DNA from: Streptomyces fungicidicus
Lineage (GTDB): Bacteria; Actinomycetota; Actinomycetes; Streptomycetales; Streptomycetaceae
Reading direction: 5' to 3'
Length of the DNA: 64,000 nucleotides
NCBI RefSeq assembly: GCF_003665435.1
Contig: NZ_CP023407.1
Coordinates: forward strand, 6,187,501-6,251,500
Shown: one piece after another, positions 33,766 through 41,000 of the stretch
Numbering within the stretch: position 1 is the first letter of the stretch
Layout of the letters: each line of letters begins with the position of its first letter
The notes under the pieces: generated by a model
The model's input: only the letters and a program-made list of their open reading frames with translations
What the model was told of the DNA's origin: nothing
Databases searched by the model: none
Translations under genes and position numbers: made by a program

Positions 33766-34497
33766 ATGGCGATCCTGGCCGTCCTCTGGGACGTGGACGA
33801 CACACTCTTCGACTACACCTCGGCCGACCGCGAGGGGATGCGGGCGCATCTGCTGGCGGAGGGGTTGACGGCGGGATACGGCTCCGTGGAGGAGGCGCTG
33901 GAGCGCTGGCGGGAGGTCACCGAGCAGCAGTGGGCGCGGTTCGCCGCGCGGGAGGTCGACTTCGAGACGCAGCGCCGCGACCGCACCCGTGCCTTCCTGG
34001 ACCGGCCGGAGCTGACGGACGCCGAGGCCGACGACTGGTTCCAGCGCTACGTCACGCACTACGAGTCCGCCTGGTCCCTCTTCCCGGACGTCCTGCCCGT
34101 CCTGGACGCCCTCGCGGCCAGTCACCGCCACGCGGTGCTCTCCAACTCCAGTCTCCACGTCCAGGACCGCAAGCTGCGCGTGCTCGGGGTCCACGACCGC
34201 TTCGAGGCCATCCTGTGCGCCGCCGAACTGGGCGTCTCCAAGCCCGAGGCCGGCGCGTTCCTCGCGGCCTGCGAGGCGCTGGCGCTGCCCCCGGACCAGG
34301 TGGCGTACGTCGGGGACCACCCGGAGATCGACGGCCGGGGCGCCGCGGAGGCGGGGCTGTCGTCGGTCTGGATCGACCGCGGGAAGAGCTGGGTGGCGGT
34401 CGAGCCGCCCGTGGGACCGCGCCGCATCGCCTCCCTCGCCGAACTCCCCGCGATACTCGCCGATACTCGTTTTGGAGCCCCGTCGTCCTTCGGGTAA
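33766..34497 (+). CDS. HAD-superfamily hydrolase
   Basis: 243 residues. Seen: HAD motif I DVDDTLFDY (residues 9-17, nucleophile Asp), motif II with Ser in VLSNSSL, the motif III Lys in GVSKPEAGAF and motif IV GDHPEIDG. The helical cap between motifs I and II places it in subfamily IA, similar to YjjG/phosphoglycolate phosphatase types. Substrate unknown; a phosphate monoester is likely. The promoter of the tRNA cluster lies over its last codons. Confidence 0.88.
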   Translation: MAILAVLWDVDDTLFDYTSADREGMRAHLLAEGLTAGYGSVEEALERWREVTEQQWARFAAREVDFETQRRDRTRAFLDRPELTDAEADDWFQRYVTHYESAWSLFPDVLPVLDALAASHRHAVLSNSSLHVQDRKLRVLGVHDRFEAILCAAELGVSKPEAGAFLAACEALALPPDQVAYVGDHPEIDGRGAAEAGLSSVWIDRGKSWVAVEPPVGPRRIASLAELPAILADTRFGAPSSFG

Positions 34498-34500
34498 TGT
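34472..34500 (+). promoter_or_regulatory. Promoter of the tRNA cluster
   Basis: TTGGAG (34472-34477), a 17-bp spacer and TAATGT (34495-34500). Transcription would start near 34507, about 80 nt before the first tRNA. Confidence 0.6.
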
Positions 34501-34588
34501 TCTTCCTGCGCCGCGGGGAGCGGGCCGGAAGGCCGGAGTCCCGAAGCGTCGCACTAGAACAAGAACCCCTCAGGGGCTTGCGTTCCAG

Positions 34589-34660
34589 TGGCCTATGGTG
34601 TAATTGGCAGCACGACTGATTCTGGTTCAGTTAGTCTTGGTTCGAGTCCAGGTAGGCCAG
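34589..34660 (+). tRNA. tRNA-Gln (anticodon CTG)
   Basis: 72-nt cloverleaf: acceptor arms TGGCCTA/TAGGCCA, anticodon arm ACTGA-TTCTGGT-TCAGT with anticodon CTG at 34622-34624, T-loop GGTTCGAGTCC, discriminator G. CCA is not encoded. Confidence 0.95.
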
Positions 34661-34698
34661 CTCGCAGAGCTCATCTGCACCGCGGATCACATCCGCAA

Positions 34699-34771
34699 GC
34701 CCCCGTTGTGTAGCGGCCTAGCACGCTGCCCTCTCAAGGCAGTAGCGCCGGTTCGAATCCGGTCGGGGGTA
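34699..34771 (+). tRNA. tRNA-Glu (anticodon CTC), copy 1
   Basis: 73-nt cloverleaf: acceptor GCCCCCG/CGGGGGT, anticodon arm CTGCC-CTCTCAA-GGCAG with anticodon CTC, T-loop GGTTCGAATCC, discriminator A. CCA not encoded. Differs from copies 2 and 3 by one compensated pair in the anticodon stem. Confidence 0.95.
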
Positions 34772-34800
34772 CTGGTTCCGATCATCTCGGAACTGCTAGG

Positions 34801-34873
34801 GCCCCCGTTGTGTAGCGGCCTAGCACGCCGCCCTCTCAAGGCGGTAGCGCCGGTTCGAATCCGGTCGGGGGTA
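34801..34873 (+). tRNA. tRNA-Glu (anticodon CTC), copy 2
   Basis: 73 nt, same as copy 1 except that the anticodon stem is CCGCC/GGCGG. Confidence 0.95.
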
Positions 34874-34894
34874 CTGACTGGTCTAAACCATCAT

Positions 34895-34966
34895 TGGTCT
34901 ATGGTGTAATTGGCAGCACGACTGATTCTGGTTCAGTTAGTCTTGGTTCGAGTCCAGGTAGACCAG
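34895..34966 (+). tRNA. tRNA-Gln (anticodon CTG), copy 2
   Basis: 72 nt, same as the first tRNA-Gln except for a compensated acceptor-stem pair (TGGTCTA/TAGACCA). Confidence 0.95.
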
Positions 34967-34993
34967 CAGGATCTGCGGAAACGTATGATCCAC

Positions 34994-35066
34994 GCCCCCG
35001 TTGTGTAGCGGCCTAGCACGCCGCCCTCTCAAGGCGGTAGCGCCGGTTCGAATCCGGTCGGGGGTA
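34994..35066 (+). tRNA. tRNA-Glu (anticodon CTC), copy 3
   Basis: 73 nt, identical in sequence to copy 2. It closes the Gln-Glu-Glu-Gln-Glu cluster, which is followed by a terminator. Confidence 0.95.
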
Positions 35067-35075
35067 CACACGGCG

Positions 35076-35103
35076 AAGCCCTCCACCCCGGTGGAGGGCT
35101 TTC
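35076..35103 (+). terminator. Terminator of the tRNA cluster
   Basis: 11-bp perfect stem AAGCCCTCCAC/GTGGAGGGCTT with loop CCCG, followed by T. It may also serve the convergent MerR gene. Confidence 0.88.
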
Positions 35104-35107
35104 GCGT

Positions 35108-35752
35108 TCACTCGATCCCGTACCGCCGGGCCGACTCCTCCTCCTGCGCCAGCCGGCGCAGCGCCCGCAGCACCGGTTCGAAGAGCACCGCGGAAGCGAC
35201 CGCCATCTCCACCTGTTCCGTGCGTGAGTCGTACGTCTCCATGTGGTCGAGCTGCCTGCGTGCCACCTGCAGCATCAACTCTCCGTAGGGCTTCAGCAGT
35301 TCGGCGTCCCAGGAGTAGCCGAGCCGGTGCAGCGCCGCCACCGCCGCCACCAGTGAACGGTGCACCGGGGAGAGCGGGGCGAGTTCCCGGGACGTCTCCC
35401 AGCCCAGCGACACCAGCAACCGGTCCACCTCCGCCCGCGCGGTGGCCACGGACGGATCGTCCTCGTCCGGCTCGGGGTCCTGGGGCAGCGCCCACAGGGC
35501 CGCGCCCAGGCGGATCGTGCGGCCCAGCGAGTCGTCGTCGACATGGCCCAGCACCTCGCGCGCCGTCGCCACCGGGATGCCCCCCACCTGGATCAGGGCA
35601 CGCACCAGCCGCAGCCGCCGCAGATGCTCCTCGCCGTACTCCGCGGTCGTCGCGTTGACCCGGTGGCCCGGCGGCAACAGTCCCTCTCGCAGGTAGTACT
35701 TGATCGTCGCGGTGGACACACCACTGCGCTCGCTCAACTCGGCCAGCCGCAC
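35108..35752 (-). CDS. MerR family transcriptional regulator
   Basis: 214 residues from GTG 35752. Seen: the N-terminal MerR winged helix (MRLAELSERSGVSTATIKYY, then LREGLLPPGHR), the second recognition region (EEHLRRLRLVRALIQVGGIPVATAREVL), and a long alpha-helical effector domain without the Cys motifs of metal sensors. Divergent from the DUF4188 gene, with an intergenic palindrome placed as MerR operators usually are. It likely regulates that gene and itself; effector unknown. Confidence 0.9.
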   Translation of the reverse strand: MRLAELSERSGVSTATIKYYLREGLLPPGHRVNATTAEYGEEHLRRLRLVRALIQVGGIPVATAREVLGHVDDDSLGRTIRLGAALWALPQDPEPDEDDPSVATARAEVDRLLVSLGWETSRELAPLSPVHRSLVAAVAALHRLGYSWDAELLKPYGELMLQVARRQLDHMETYDSRTEQVEMAVASAVLFEPVLRALRRLAQEEESARRYGIE

Positions 35753-35755
35753 GTC

Positions 35756-35787
35756 TTGCGCCTCTCATGGGATAGCGGCACTATCCA
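35756..35787. promoter_or_regulatory. Candidate MerR operator/promoter
   Basis: Perfect palindrome GGATAG-CGGCA-CTATCC (35770-35786). On the plus strand it fills the long gap between TTGCGC (35756-35761) and TATCCA (35782-35787), a 20-bp spacing. Over-long spacers carrying a dyad are the hallmark of MerR-activated promoters. Confidence 0.55.
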
Positions 35788-35842
35788 AGGGTCGGTGTGG
35801 TCCAGCGCCGCTCGCCAAGCCTACGGATCGGGGGGAAGTGTC

Positions 35843-36376
35843 ATGTCGCGCAGGTTCTCCGTCGCCGAACGCACGACCGCGGCAGCCGAGGGGGATGTCG
35901 TCGTCCTGTTGATCGGCATGCGGATCAACCGCTTCTGGGCGGTGCACCACTGGCTGCCCGTCCTCCTGGCGATGGTGCGCATGCTGCGGGAGCTGGGCCG
36001 GCAGCCGGAGCGCGGACTGCTCGGCCACGTACTGCTCACCGCCTCCCCGCGGACCTACTACGTCGTCCAGTACTGGGAGTCCAAGGAGAAGCTGTACGCC
36101 TACGCGCACGCCCCCGACGCCTCCCACCACGCCGCGTGGGCCTTCATCAACCGCAAGGAGCGGGCGGGCAAGGTACGCGGACACGTGGGCCTGTGGCACG
36201 AGACGTACCTGGTGCCCGAGGGTTCGTACGAAGCGATCTACGCGGACATGCCGGCGTTCGGCCTCGCGGCGGCGCACGGACAGGTGCCGCTGGAGCGGCG
36301 CGGACGGCGCGCCAAGGACCGGCTGGCCCACCGGTCGGGGAAGGTGCCGTCGCGGGCGGCCGGCGACGGGTCCTGA
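35843..36376 (+). CDS. DUF4188 (monooxygenase-like) family protein
   Basis: 177 residues from ATG 35843 behind GGGGGAA. Seen: VVVLLIGMRINRFWAVHHWL near the N-terminus, the central TASPRTYYVVQYWESKEKLYAYA, and HVGLWHETYLVPEGSYEAIY; these match the DUF4188 / dimeric alpha-beta-barrel monooxygenase-related family. Activity unknown. It is divergent from a MerR-type regulator, which probably activates it in response to a small molecule. Confidence 0.8.
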   Translation: MSRRFSVAERTTAAAEGDVVVLLIGMRINRFWAVHHWLPVLLAMVRMLRELGRQPERGLLGHVLLTASPRTYYVVQYWESKEKLYAYAHAPDASHHAAWAFINRKERAGKVRGHVGLWHETYLVPEGSYEAIYADMPAFGLAAAHGQVPLERRGRRAKDRLAHRSGKVPSRAAGDGS

Positions 36377-36443
36377 GACGCGGAAAGGGCCCGCCGCGGC
36401 GTTGAGGCGGGCCCGGATCCCACGGGAGGGTACGGAAAGGGGT

Positions 36444-37157
36444 TCAGGAGCGGCGCAGCGCCTCGGAGAGGCGGCCGGCGGCGTCGATGACGGCCTGGGC
36501 GTGCATACGGCCCGGGTGGCGGGTCAGCCGCTCGATGGGGCCGGAGACCGAGACGGCGGCCACCACGCGGTTCGACGGGCCGCGCACGGGCGCGGAGACG
36601 GAGGCCACACCCGGCTCCCGCTCGCCGATCGACTGCGCCCAGCCGCGGCGTCGCACGCCCGACAGGGCCGTCGCCGTGAAACGGGCGCCCTGCAGACCGC
36701 GGTGCAGCCGCTCCGGCTCCTCCCAGGCCATGAGGATCTGCGCCGAGGAGCCGGCCTTCATCGTGAGCGTGGAACCCACCGGAACCGTGTCCCGCAGACC
36801 CGAGAGCCGCTCCGCCGCGGCGACGCAGATCCGCATGTCGCCCTGGCGGCGGTAGAGCTGGGCGCTCTCACCGGTCACGTCGCGGAGGTGGGTGAGCACC
36901 GGGCCGGCCGTGGCGAGCAGCCGGTCCTCGCCCGCCGCCGCGGCCAGTTCGGCCAGGCGCGGGCCGAGAATGAAACGGCCCTGCATGTCGCGCGCCACCA
37001 TGCGGTGGTGTTCCAGCGCCACGGCCAGGCGGTGGGCCGTGGGTCGTGCCAGTCCGGTCGCCCCGACCAACCCCGCGAGGGTGGCCGGGCCGGACTCCAG
37101 AGCGCTCAGGACGAGGGCCGCCTTGTCCAGAACGCCGACGCCGCTACTGTTGTCCAT
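36444..37157 (-). CDS. ndgR: IclR-type regulator NdgR
   Basis: 237 residues from ATG 37157; the upstream frame to 37295 is non-coding. Seen: the IclR winged helix (KAALVLSALESGPATLAGLV, GLARPTAHRLAVALEHHRMV) and the effector domain with TGESAQLYRRQGDMRICVAA and a VSVSGPIERL-type segment. Placement divergent from leuCD matches NdgR of S. coelicolor, reported as a regulator of leuCD and amino-acid-dependent growth and antibiotic production. The shared 195-bp intergenic region carries a strong palindrome. Confidence 0.9.
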   Translation of the reverse strand: MDNSSGVGVLDKAALVLSALESGPATLAGLVGATGLARPTAHRLAVALEHHRMVARDMQGRFILGPRLAELAAAAGEDRLLATAGPVLTHLRDVTGESAQLYRRQGDMRICVAAAERLSGLRDTVPVGSTLTMKAGSSAQILMAWEEPERLHRGLQGARFTATALSGVRRRGWAQSIGEREPGVASVSAPVRGPSNRVVAAVSVSGPIERLTRHPGRMHAQAVIDAAGRLSEALRRS

Positions 37158-37165
37158 GCAACGAT

Positions 37166-37194
37166 ACTTGCGTCTCACTCTGTGAAACGCAAGT
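37166..37194. promoter_or_regulatory. Palindrome between ndgR and leuC (candidate NdgR operator)
   Basis: 8-bp perfect arms ACTTGCGT (37166-37173) and ACGCAAGT (37187-37194) with a 13-bp spacer, 9 bp upstream of the ndgR start. It would overlap the ndgR transcript start and lie about 160 bp before leuC. Confidence 0.55.
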
Positions 37195-37352
37195 TCAATT
37201 TTCCGTGGAACCCGCCACTCTGGAAGCACGGAAGCAACGCGGCCCGTGGACCACCGGGCCTGGCGGCGGACGCCCGGAAGCAGGGGTGCGGGCACCGTCT
37301 CCTCACCGATCTAGTTGGACCGGCGCACCACTTGCCGGCCGGAGGGACAGCG

Positions 37353-38780
37353 ATGGGTAGGACACTCGCGGAGAAGGTCTGGGACGACCACGTCGTCCGG
37401 CGCGCCGAGGGCGAGCCCGACCTCCTCTTCATCGATCTGCACCTGCTGCACGAGGTGACCAGCCCGCAGGCCTTCGACGGCCTCCGCAAGAACGGCCGCC
37501 CGGTGCGCCGGCAGGACCTCACCATCGCCACCGAGGACCACAACACCCCGACGCTGGACATCGACAAGCCCATCGCCGACCCGGTCTCCCGGGTCCAGCT
37601 GGAGACGCTGCGCAAGAACTGCGCCGACTTCGGCGTCCGGCTGCACCCGCTGGGCGACGTCGAGCAGGGCGTCGTGCACGTCGTCGGCCCCCAGCTGGGT
37701 CTGACCCAGCCCGGCATGACCGTGGTCTGCGGCGACTCGCACACCTCCACGCACGGCGCCTTCGGCGGGCTGGCCTTCGGCATCGGCACCTCCCAGGTGG
37801 AGCACGTGCTGGCCACCCAGACGCTGCCGATGGCCCGCCCGAAGACCATGGCGATCACGGTCAACGGCGAGCTGCCCGACGGGGTCACGGCCAAGGACCT
37901 GATCCTCGCGATCATCGCGAAGATCGGCACCGGCGGCGGCCAGGGCTATGTCCTGGAGTACCGCGGCGAGGCCATCGAGAAGCTCTCGATGGAGGCCCGG
38001 ATGACCATCTGCAACATGTCGATCGAGGCCGGCGCCCGCGCGGGCATGATCGCCCCCGACGAGACCACCTTCGCCTACCTCGAGGGCCGTCCGCACGCCC
38101 CGGAGGGCGAGGACTGGGACGCGGCCGTCGCGTACTGGAAGACGCTCAGGTCCGACGCGGACGCCGAGTTCGACGCCGAGGTGGTCATCGAGGCCGCCGA
38201 GCTGTCGCCGTTCGTCACCTGGGGCACCAACCCGGGCCAGGGCGCGCCGCTTTCGGCGTCCGTCCCCGACCCGGCCTCGTACGAAGACGCCTCGGAGCGC
38301 TTCGCCGCCGAAAAGGCCCTGGAGTACATGGGGTTGGAGGCCGGCCAGACGCTGCGCTCGATCAGCGTGGACACCGTCTTCGTAGGTTCCTGCACCAACG
38401 GCCGCATCGAGGACCTGCGCGCCGCCGCGGACGTGATCAAGGGCCGTAAAGTCGCCGACGGCGTACGGATGCTGGTCGTGCCGGGCTCGGCGCGGGTGGG
38501 CCTCGAAGCCGTCTCCGAGGGCCTGGACGTGGTCTTCAAGGAGGCGGGCGCCGAGTGGCGGCACGCGGGCTGCTCGATGTGCCTGGGCATGAACCCAGAC
38601 CAGCTCGCCCCCGGTGAGCGCTCCGCCTCCACCTCCAACCGCAACTTCGAGGGCCGGCAGGGCAAGGGCGGCCGGACCCACCTGGTGTCCCCGCAGGTCG
38701 CCGCCGCCACCGCCGTCCTCGGTCATCTGGCCTCCCCGGCCGACCTCGCCGCCGACGCCCGTACGCCCGCTGGAGTCTGA
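37353..38780 (+). CDS. leuC: 3-isopropylmalate dehydratase large subunit
   Basis: 475 residues from ATG 37353 behind GGAGGG. Isomerises 2- to 3-isopropylmalate with LeuD in leucine synthesis (and acts on citramalate in the CimA route). Seen: aconitase-fold motifs TIATEDHNTPT, VVCGDSHTSTHGAFG, and the 4Fe-4S cysteines in VGSCTNGR and GCSMCLGMNPDQ. Operon with leuD, 6 bp apart. Probably controlled by NdgR from the divergent promoter region. Confidence 0.95.
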   Translation: MGRTLAEKVWDDHVVRRAEGEPDLLFIDLHLLHEVTSPQAFDGLRKNGRPVRRQDLTIATEDHNTPTLDIDKPIADPVSRVQLETLRKNCADFGVRLHPLGDVEQGVVHVVGPQLGLTQPGMTVVCGDSHTSTHGAFGGLAFGIGTSQVEHVLATQTLPMARPKTMAITVNGELPDGVTAKDLILAIIAKIGTGGGQGYVLEYRGEAIEKLSMEARMTICNMSIEAGARAGMIAPDETTFAYLEGRPHAPEGEDWDAAVAYWKTLRSDADAEFDAEVVIEAAELSPFVTWGTNPGQGAPLSASVPDPASYEDASERFAAEKALEYMGLEAGQTLRSISVDTVFVGSCTNGRIEDLRAAADVIKGRKVADGVRMLVVPGSARVGLEAVSEGLDVVFKEAGAEWRHAGCSMCLGMNPDQLAPGERSASTSNRNFEGRQGKGGRTHLVSPQVAAATAVLGHLASPADLAADARTPAGV

Positions 38781-38786
38781 TCAGTC

Positions 38787-39380
38787 ATGGAAGCATTCAC
38801 CACCCACACCGGCCGGGCCGTCCCGCTGCGCCGCAGCAACGTCGACACCGACCAGATCATCCCCGCCCACTGGCTCAAGAAGGTGACCCGGGACGGCTTC
38901 GAGGACGGGCTGTTCGAGGCCTGGCGCAAGGACGGGTCCTTCATCCTCAACCAGCCCGAGCGGCAGGGGGCCAGCGTGCTGGTCGCCGGCCCCGACTTCG
39001 GCACCGGATCCTCCCGCGAGCACGCCGTCTGGGCGCTGCAGAACTACGGCTTCAAGGCCGTGATCTCCGCCCGCTTCGCCGACATCTTCCGCGGCAACTC
39101 GCTGAAGAACGGCCTGCTGACGGTCGTCCTCGACCAGAAGATCGTGGACGCGCTGTGGGAGCTCACCGAAGCCGACCCCACGGCGGAGATCACCGTCGAC
39201 CTCCAGGCCCGCGAGGTGCGCGCCGAGGGCATCACCGCCGCCTTCGACCTCGACGAGAACTCCCGCTGGCGGCTGCTGAACGGGCTCGACGACATCTCCA
39301 TCACGCTGCAGAGCGAGGCGGACATCGCCGCGTACGAGGCGAAGCGCCCGTCGTTCAAGCCGAGGACGCTCACGGCCTGA
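38787..39380 (+). CDS. leuD: 3-isopropylmalate dehydratase small subunit
   Basis: 197 residues, the swivelling aconitase-type domain that completes the LeuCD active site. Seen: the N-terminal GRAVPLRRSNVDTDQIIPAHWLK and the substrate-binding GPDFGTGSSREHAVWALQNYG. It starts 6 bp after leuC, so the two are translated from one message. A terminator-like palindrome follows about 75 bp after the stop. Confidence 0.95.
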   Translation: MEAFTTHTGRAVPLRRSNVDTDQIIPAHWLKKVTRDGFEDGLFEAWRKDGSFILNQPERQGASVLVAGPDFGTGSSREHAVWALQNYGFKAVISARFADIFRGNSLKNGLLTVVLDQKIVDALWELTEADPTAEITVDLQAREVRAEGITAAFDLDENSRWRLLNGLDDISITLQSEADIAAYEAKRPSFKPRTLTA

Positions 39381-39453
39381 CCCCCCTCGCGGTCGGCGCC
39401 CCGGGCCGAAGTCCTCGCCCGAGGTCGACTTTCGGCCACCGGATCACCCCTCC

Positions 39454-39484
39454 CGTACCCCCGGTCTCCCCGATCGGGGGTACG
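39454..39484 (+). terminator. Hairpin after leuCD
   Basis: 10-bp perfect stem CGTACCCCCG/CGGGGGTACG (39454-39463, 39475-39484), 11-nt loop. Confidence 0.65.
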
Positions 39485-39670
39485 CGCATGTCTGCACCCG
39501 TTCGGCCCCGCGCGTCCCCTTGAGGGCGATCAACTCGGCGCGTTAAGAAGGTGGTTGTTGGGGTACACGTGTCACGTGCCGGTGATCGGCACGTGTGCCC
39601 GGACGGCCGTCCGAGGCGGTAGTTGCCCCCTGCGCAGGCGACAACTCGCCCCAGATGGCACAATCTGTGC
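39485..39670. promoter_or_regulatory. Upstream region of the 76-aa gene with CACGTG palindromes
   Basis: Contains ACACGTGT (39565-39572) and the inverted repeat CACGTGCC-7-GGCACGTG (39573-39580, 39588-39595). A -10-like CACAAT (39659-39664) ends 6 bp before the next start codon. Confidence 0.5.
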
Positions 39671-39901
39671 ATGGAACGCGACGGCCAACTCGAGCTCTAT
39701 GCGGCGGTCGCGGACCGGCTCAAAGAAGCGCACGCAGCTGTGCGCGCACTGCAAGTCCCGGAGGGCGTACGGATGGCGCTGACCCGGAAGCTGCTGGTCA
39801 TTACGGCCGCGGCCAAGCACGATCTCGCCGGTGCGGCAAGGCGTCTGGAGCGGTTCATCGAGGACCTCGACGAGGGGCGATTCCCCGAAGAGGAACGCTG
39901 A
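39671..39901 (+). CDS. Small hypothetical protein, 76 aa
   Basis: ATG 39671; the frame opens at 39623, but MERDGQLELYAAVADRLKEA is a natural start. No Shine-Dalgarno precedes it, and CACAAT six bases upstream would put the transcript start on the ATG, so it may be leaderless. The product is almost entirely helical and ends in RLERFIEDLDEGRFPEEER. It lacks membrane segments and Cys. I recognise no named family. It sits between leuD and hupS on the same strand. Confidence 0.65.
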   Translation: MERDGQLELYAAVADRLKEAHAAVRALQVPEGVRMALTRKLLVITAAAKHDLAGAARRLERFIEDLDEGRFPEEER

Positions 39902-39957
39902 ACCAGTCGAGACAGCCGAGTTCGTTGCGGCACAAGGGTGATTAGCCCGTTTCGTGT

Positions 39958-39986
39958 TTGATTTGCGGTATATATCTGCCTAACGT
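39958..39986 (+). promoter_or_regulatory. hupS promoter
   Basis: TTGATT (39958-39963), 17-bp AT-rich spacer and TAACGT (39981-39986). Transcript start near 39993, giving a leader of about 45 nt. The CGAAA/TTTCG repeat follows within the leader. Confidence 0.6.
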
Positions 39987-40037
39987 GCGAAAAAGCTTGA
40001 ACACTTTCGTTCCGGCGATGTCTCCGAAGGGGAAGAC

Positions 40038-40679
40038 GTGAACAAGGCGCAGCTCGTAGAAGCGATTGCCGACAAGGTGGGCGGCCGCCAGCAGGCCGCC
40101 GAGGCCGTCGACCACGTACTGGACGCCATCGTCCGCGCGGTCGTCGCAGGTGAGAGGGTCTCGGTCACCGGCTTCGGTTCGTTCGAGAAGGTCGACCGCC
40201 CGGCGCGCTACGCCCGTAACCCCCAGACGGGCGAGCGGGTTCGGGTGAAGAAGACCTCCGTTCCGCGCTTCCGCGCGGGCCAGGGCTTCAAGGACCTGGT
40301 GAGCGGCTCGAAGAAGCTGCCGCGCGGCGGCGAGGTCTCGGTCAAGAAGGCGCCCAAGGGCAGCCTGACCGGTGGTGCTTCGGCGACCGTGAAGAAGGCC
40401 GCCGCGAAGAAGACCACGGCCAAGAAGGCCGCCGCCGCGAAGAAGACGGCCGCCAAGAAGGCCCCGGCGAAGAAGGCCACCACGAAGACCGCGGCGGCGA
40501 AGAAGACCACCGCGAAGAAGGCGCCCGCCAAGACCGCGGCGACGGCGAAGACCACCGCCGCGAAGAAGACGGCCGCCAAGAAGGCGCCGGCGAAGAAGGC
40601 GACGGCCAAGAAGGCGCCCGCGAAGAAGTCGACGGCGCGCAAGACCACCGCCAAGAAGACCACCGCCCGCAAGAAGTAG
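40038..40679 (+). CDS. hupS: HU-like nucleoid protein with histone H1-like tail
   Basis: 213 residues from GTG 40038 behind AAGGGGAAG. The first ~95 residues are a canonical HU domain (MNKAQLVEAIADKVGGRQQA, VTGFGSFEKVDRPARYARNPQTGE, VPRFRAGQGFKDLV). The remaining ~115 residues are a Lys-Ala-Pro tail of PAKKA/TAKKA repeats like eukaryotic histone H1. This two-part architecture is the Streptomyces HupS type, a nucleoid protein associated with spore chromosome compaction. Strong terminator downstream. Confidence 0.95.
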   Translation: MNKAQLVEAIADKVGGRQQAAEAVDHVLDAIVRAVVAGERVSVTGFGSFEKVDRPARYARNPQTGERVRVKKTSVPRFRAGQGFKDLVSGSKKLPRGGEVSVKKAPKGSLTGGASATVKKAAAKKTTAKKAAAAKKTAAKKAPAKKATTKTAAAKKTTAKKAPAKTAATAKTTAAKKTAAKKAPAKKATAKKAPAKKSTARKTTAKKTTARKK

Positions 40680-40724
40680 CGGGTTCGTCTCGTCCTCTCC
40701 TCGGGCAAGCCGTTCACACGCGCA

Positions 40725-40754
40725 CGGGCCGGACTCCTCCGGGAGTCCGGCCCG
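40725..40754. terminator. Bidirectional terminator between hupS and the convergent operon
   Basis: 13-bp perfect stem (40725-40737 with 40742-40754) and a TCCG loop. Convergent gene ends flank it. Confidence 0.85.
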
Positions 40755-40787
40755 CGGTGTGTCCGGGACGGCCCGCGGCCGGACCGG

Positions 40788-40991
40788 TCAGAACGTGTGG
40801 AGCGTCACCAGCGTGATCCGCCGGGCCTCGCCCTCGCCCTCCGTCTCGACCCGCACCCGCTGCCCGGGACGCAGCAGCCGCAGACCCCCCGCGTCGAACG
40901 CCGGGGCGTCGAAGGGCACCGGAGTGCCGTCGTCCAGGAGCACCTGGCCGCTGCGGCTGTCGGGGTCGTAGGTGTACGCGGTCGCCTGCAT
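40788..40991 (-). CDS. Small beta-rich hypothetical protein, 67 aa (co-transcribed with cofC)
   Basis: 67 residues from ATG 40991, starting 9 bp after the cofC stop, so it is the second gene of that operon. Sequence MQATAYTYDPDSRSGQVLLD, then DGTPVPF and RPGQRVRVETEGEGEARRITLVTLHTF looks like a small OB/cold-shock-type beta barrel, though the RNP motifs of true cold-shock proteins are not evident. Function unknown. Confidence 0.75.
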   Translation of the reverse strand: MQATAYTYDPDSRSGQVLLDDGTPVPFDAPAFDAGGLRLLRPGQRVRVETEGEGEARRITLVTLHTF

Positions 40992-41000
40992 GTCGGCAGC

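Noticed and set aside
34589..35066. Integration (att) site or element in the tRNA cluster
   Set aside because: No integrase, no second copy of a tRNA 3' end as a flanking repeat, and no foreign composition nearby.
37217..37352. Leucine leader peptide upstream of leuC
   Set aside because: No short ORF with runs of Leu codons and no T-tailed terminator were found in this region.
40380..40679. Tandem DNA repeat at the hupS 3' end as a mobile or CRISPR-like repeat
   Set aside because: The repeats encode the Lys-Ala tail of HupS and vary in length and spacing.
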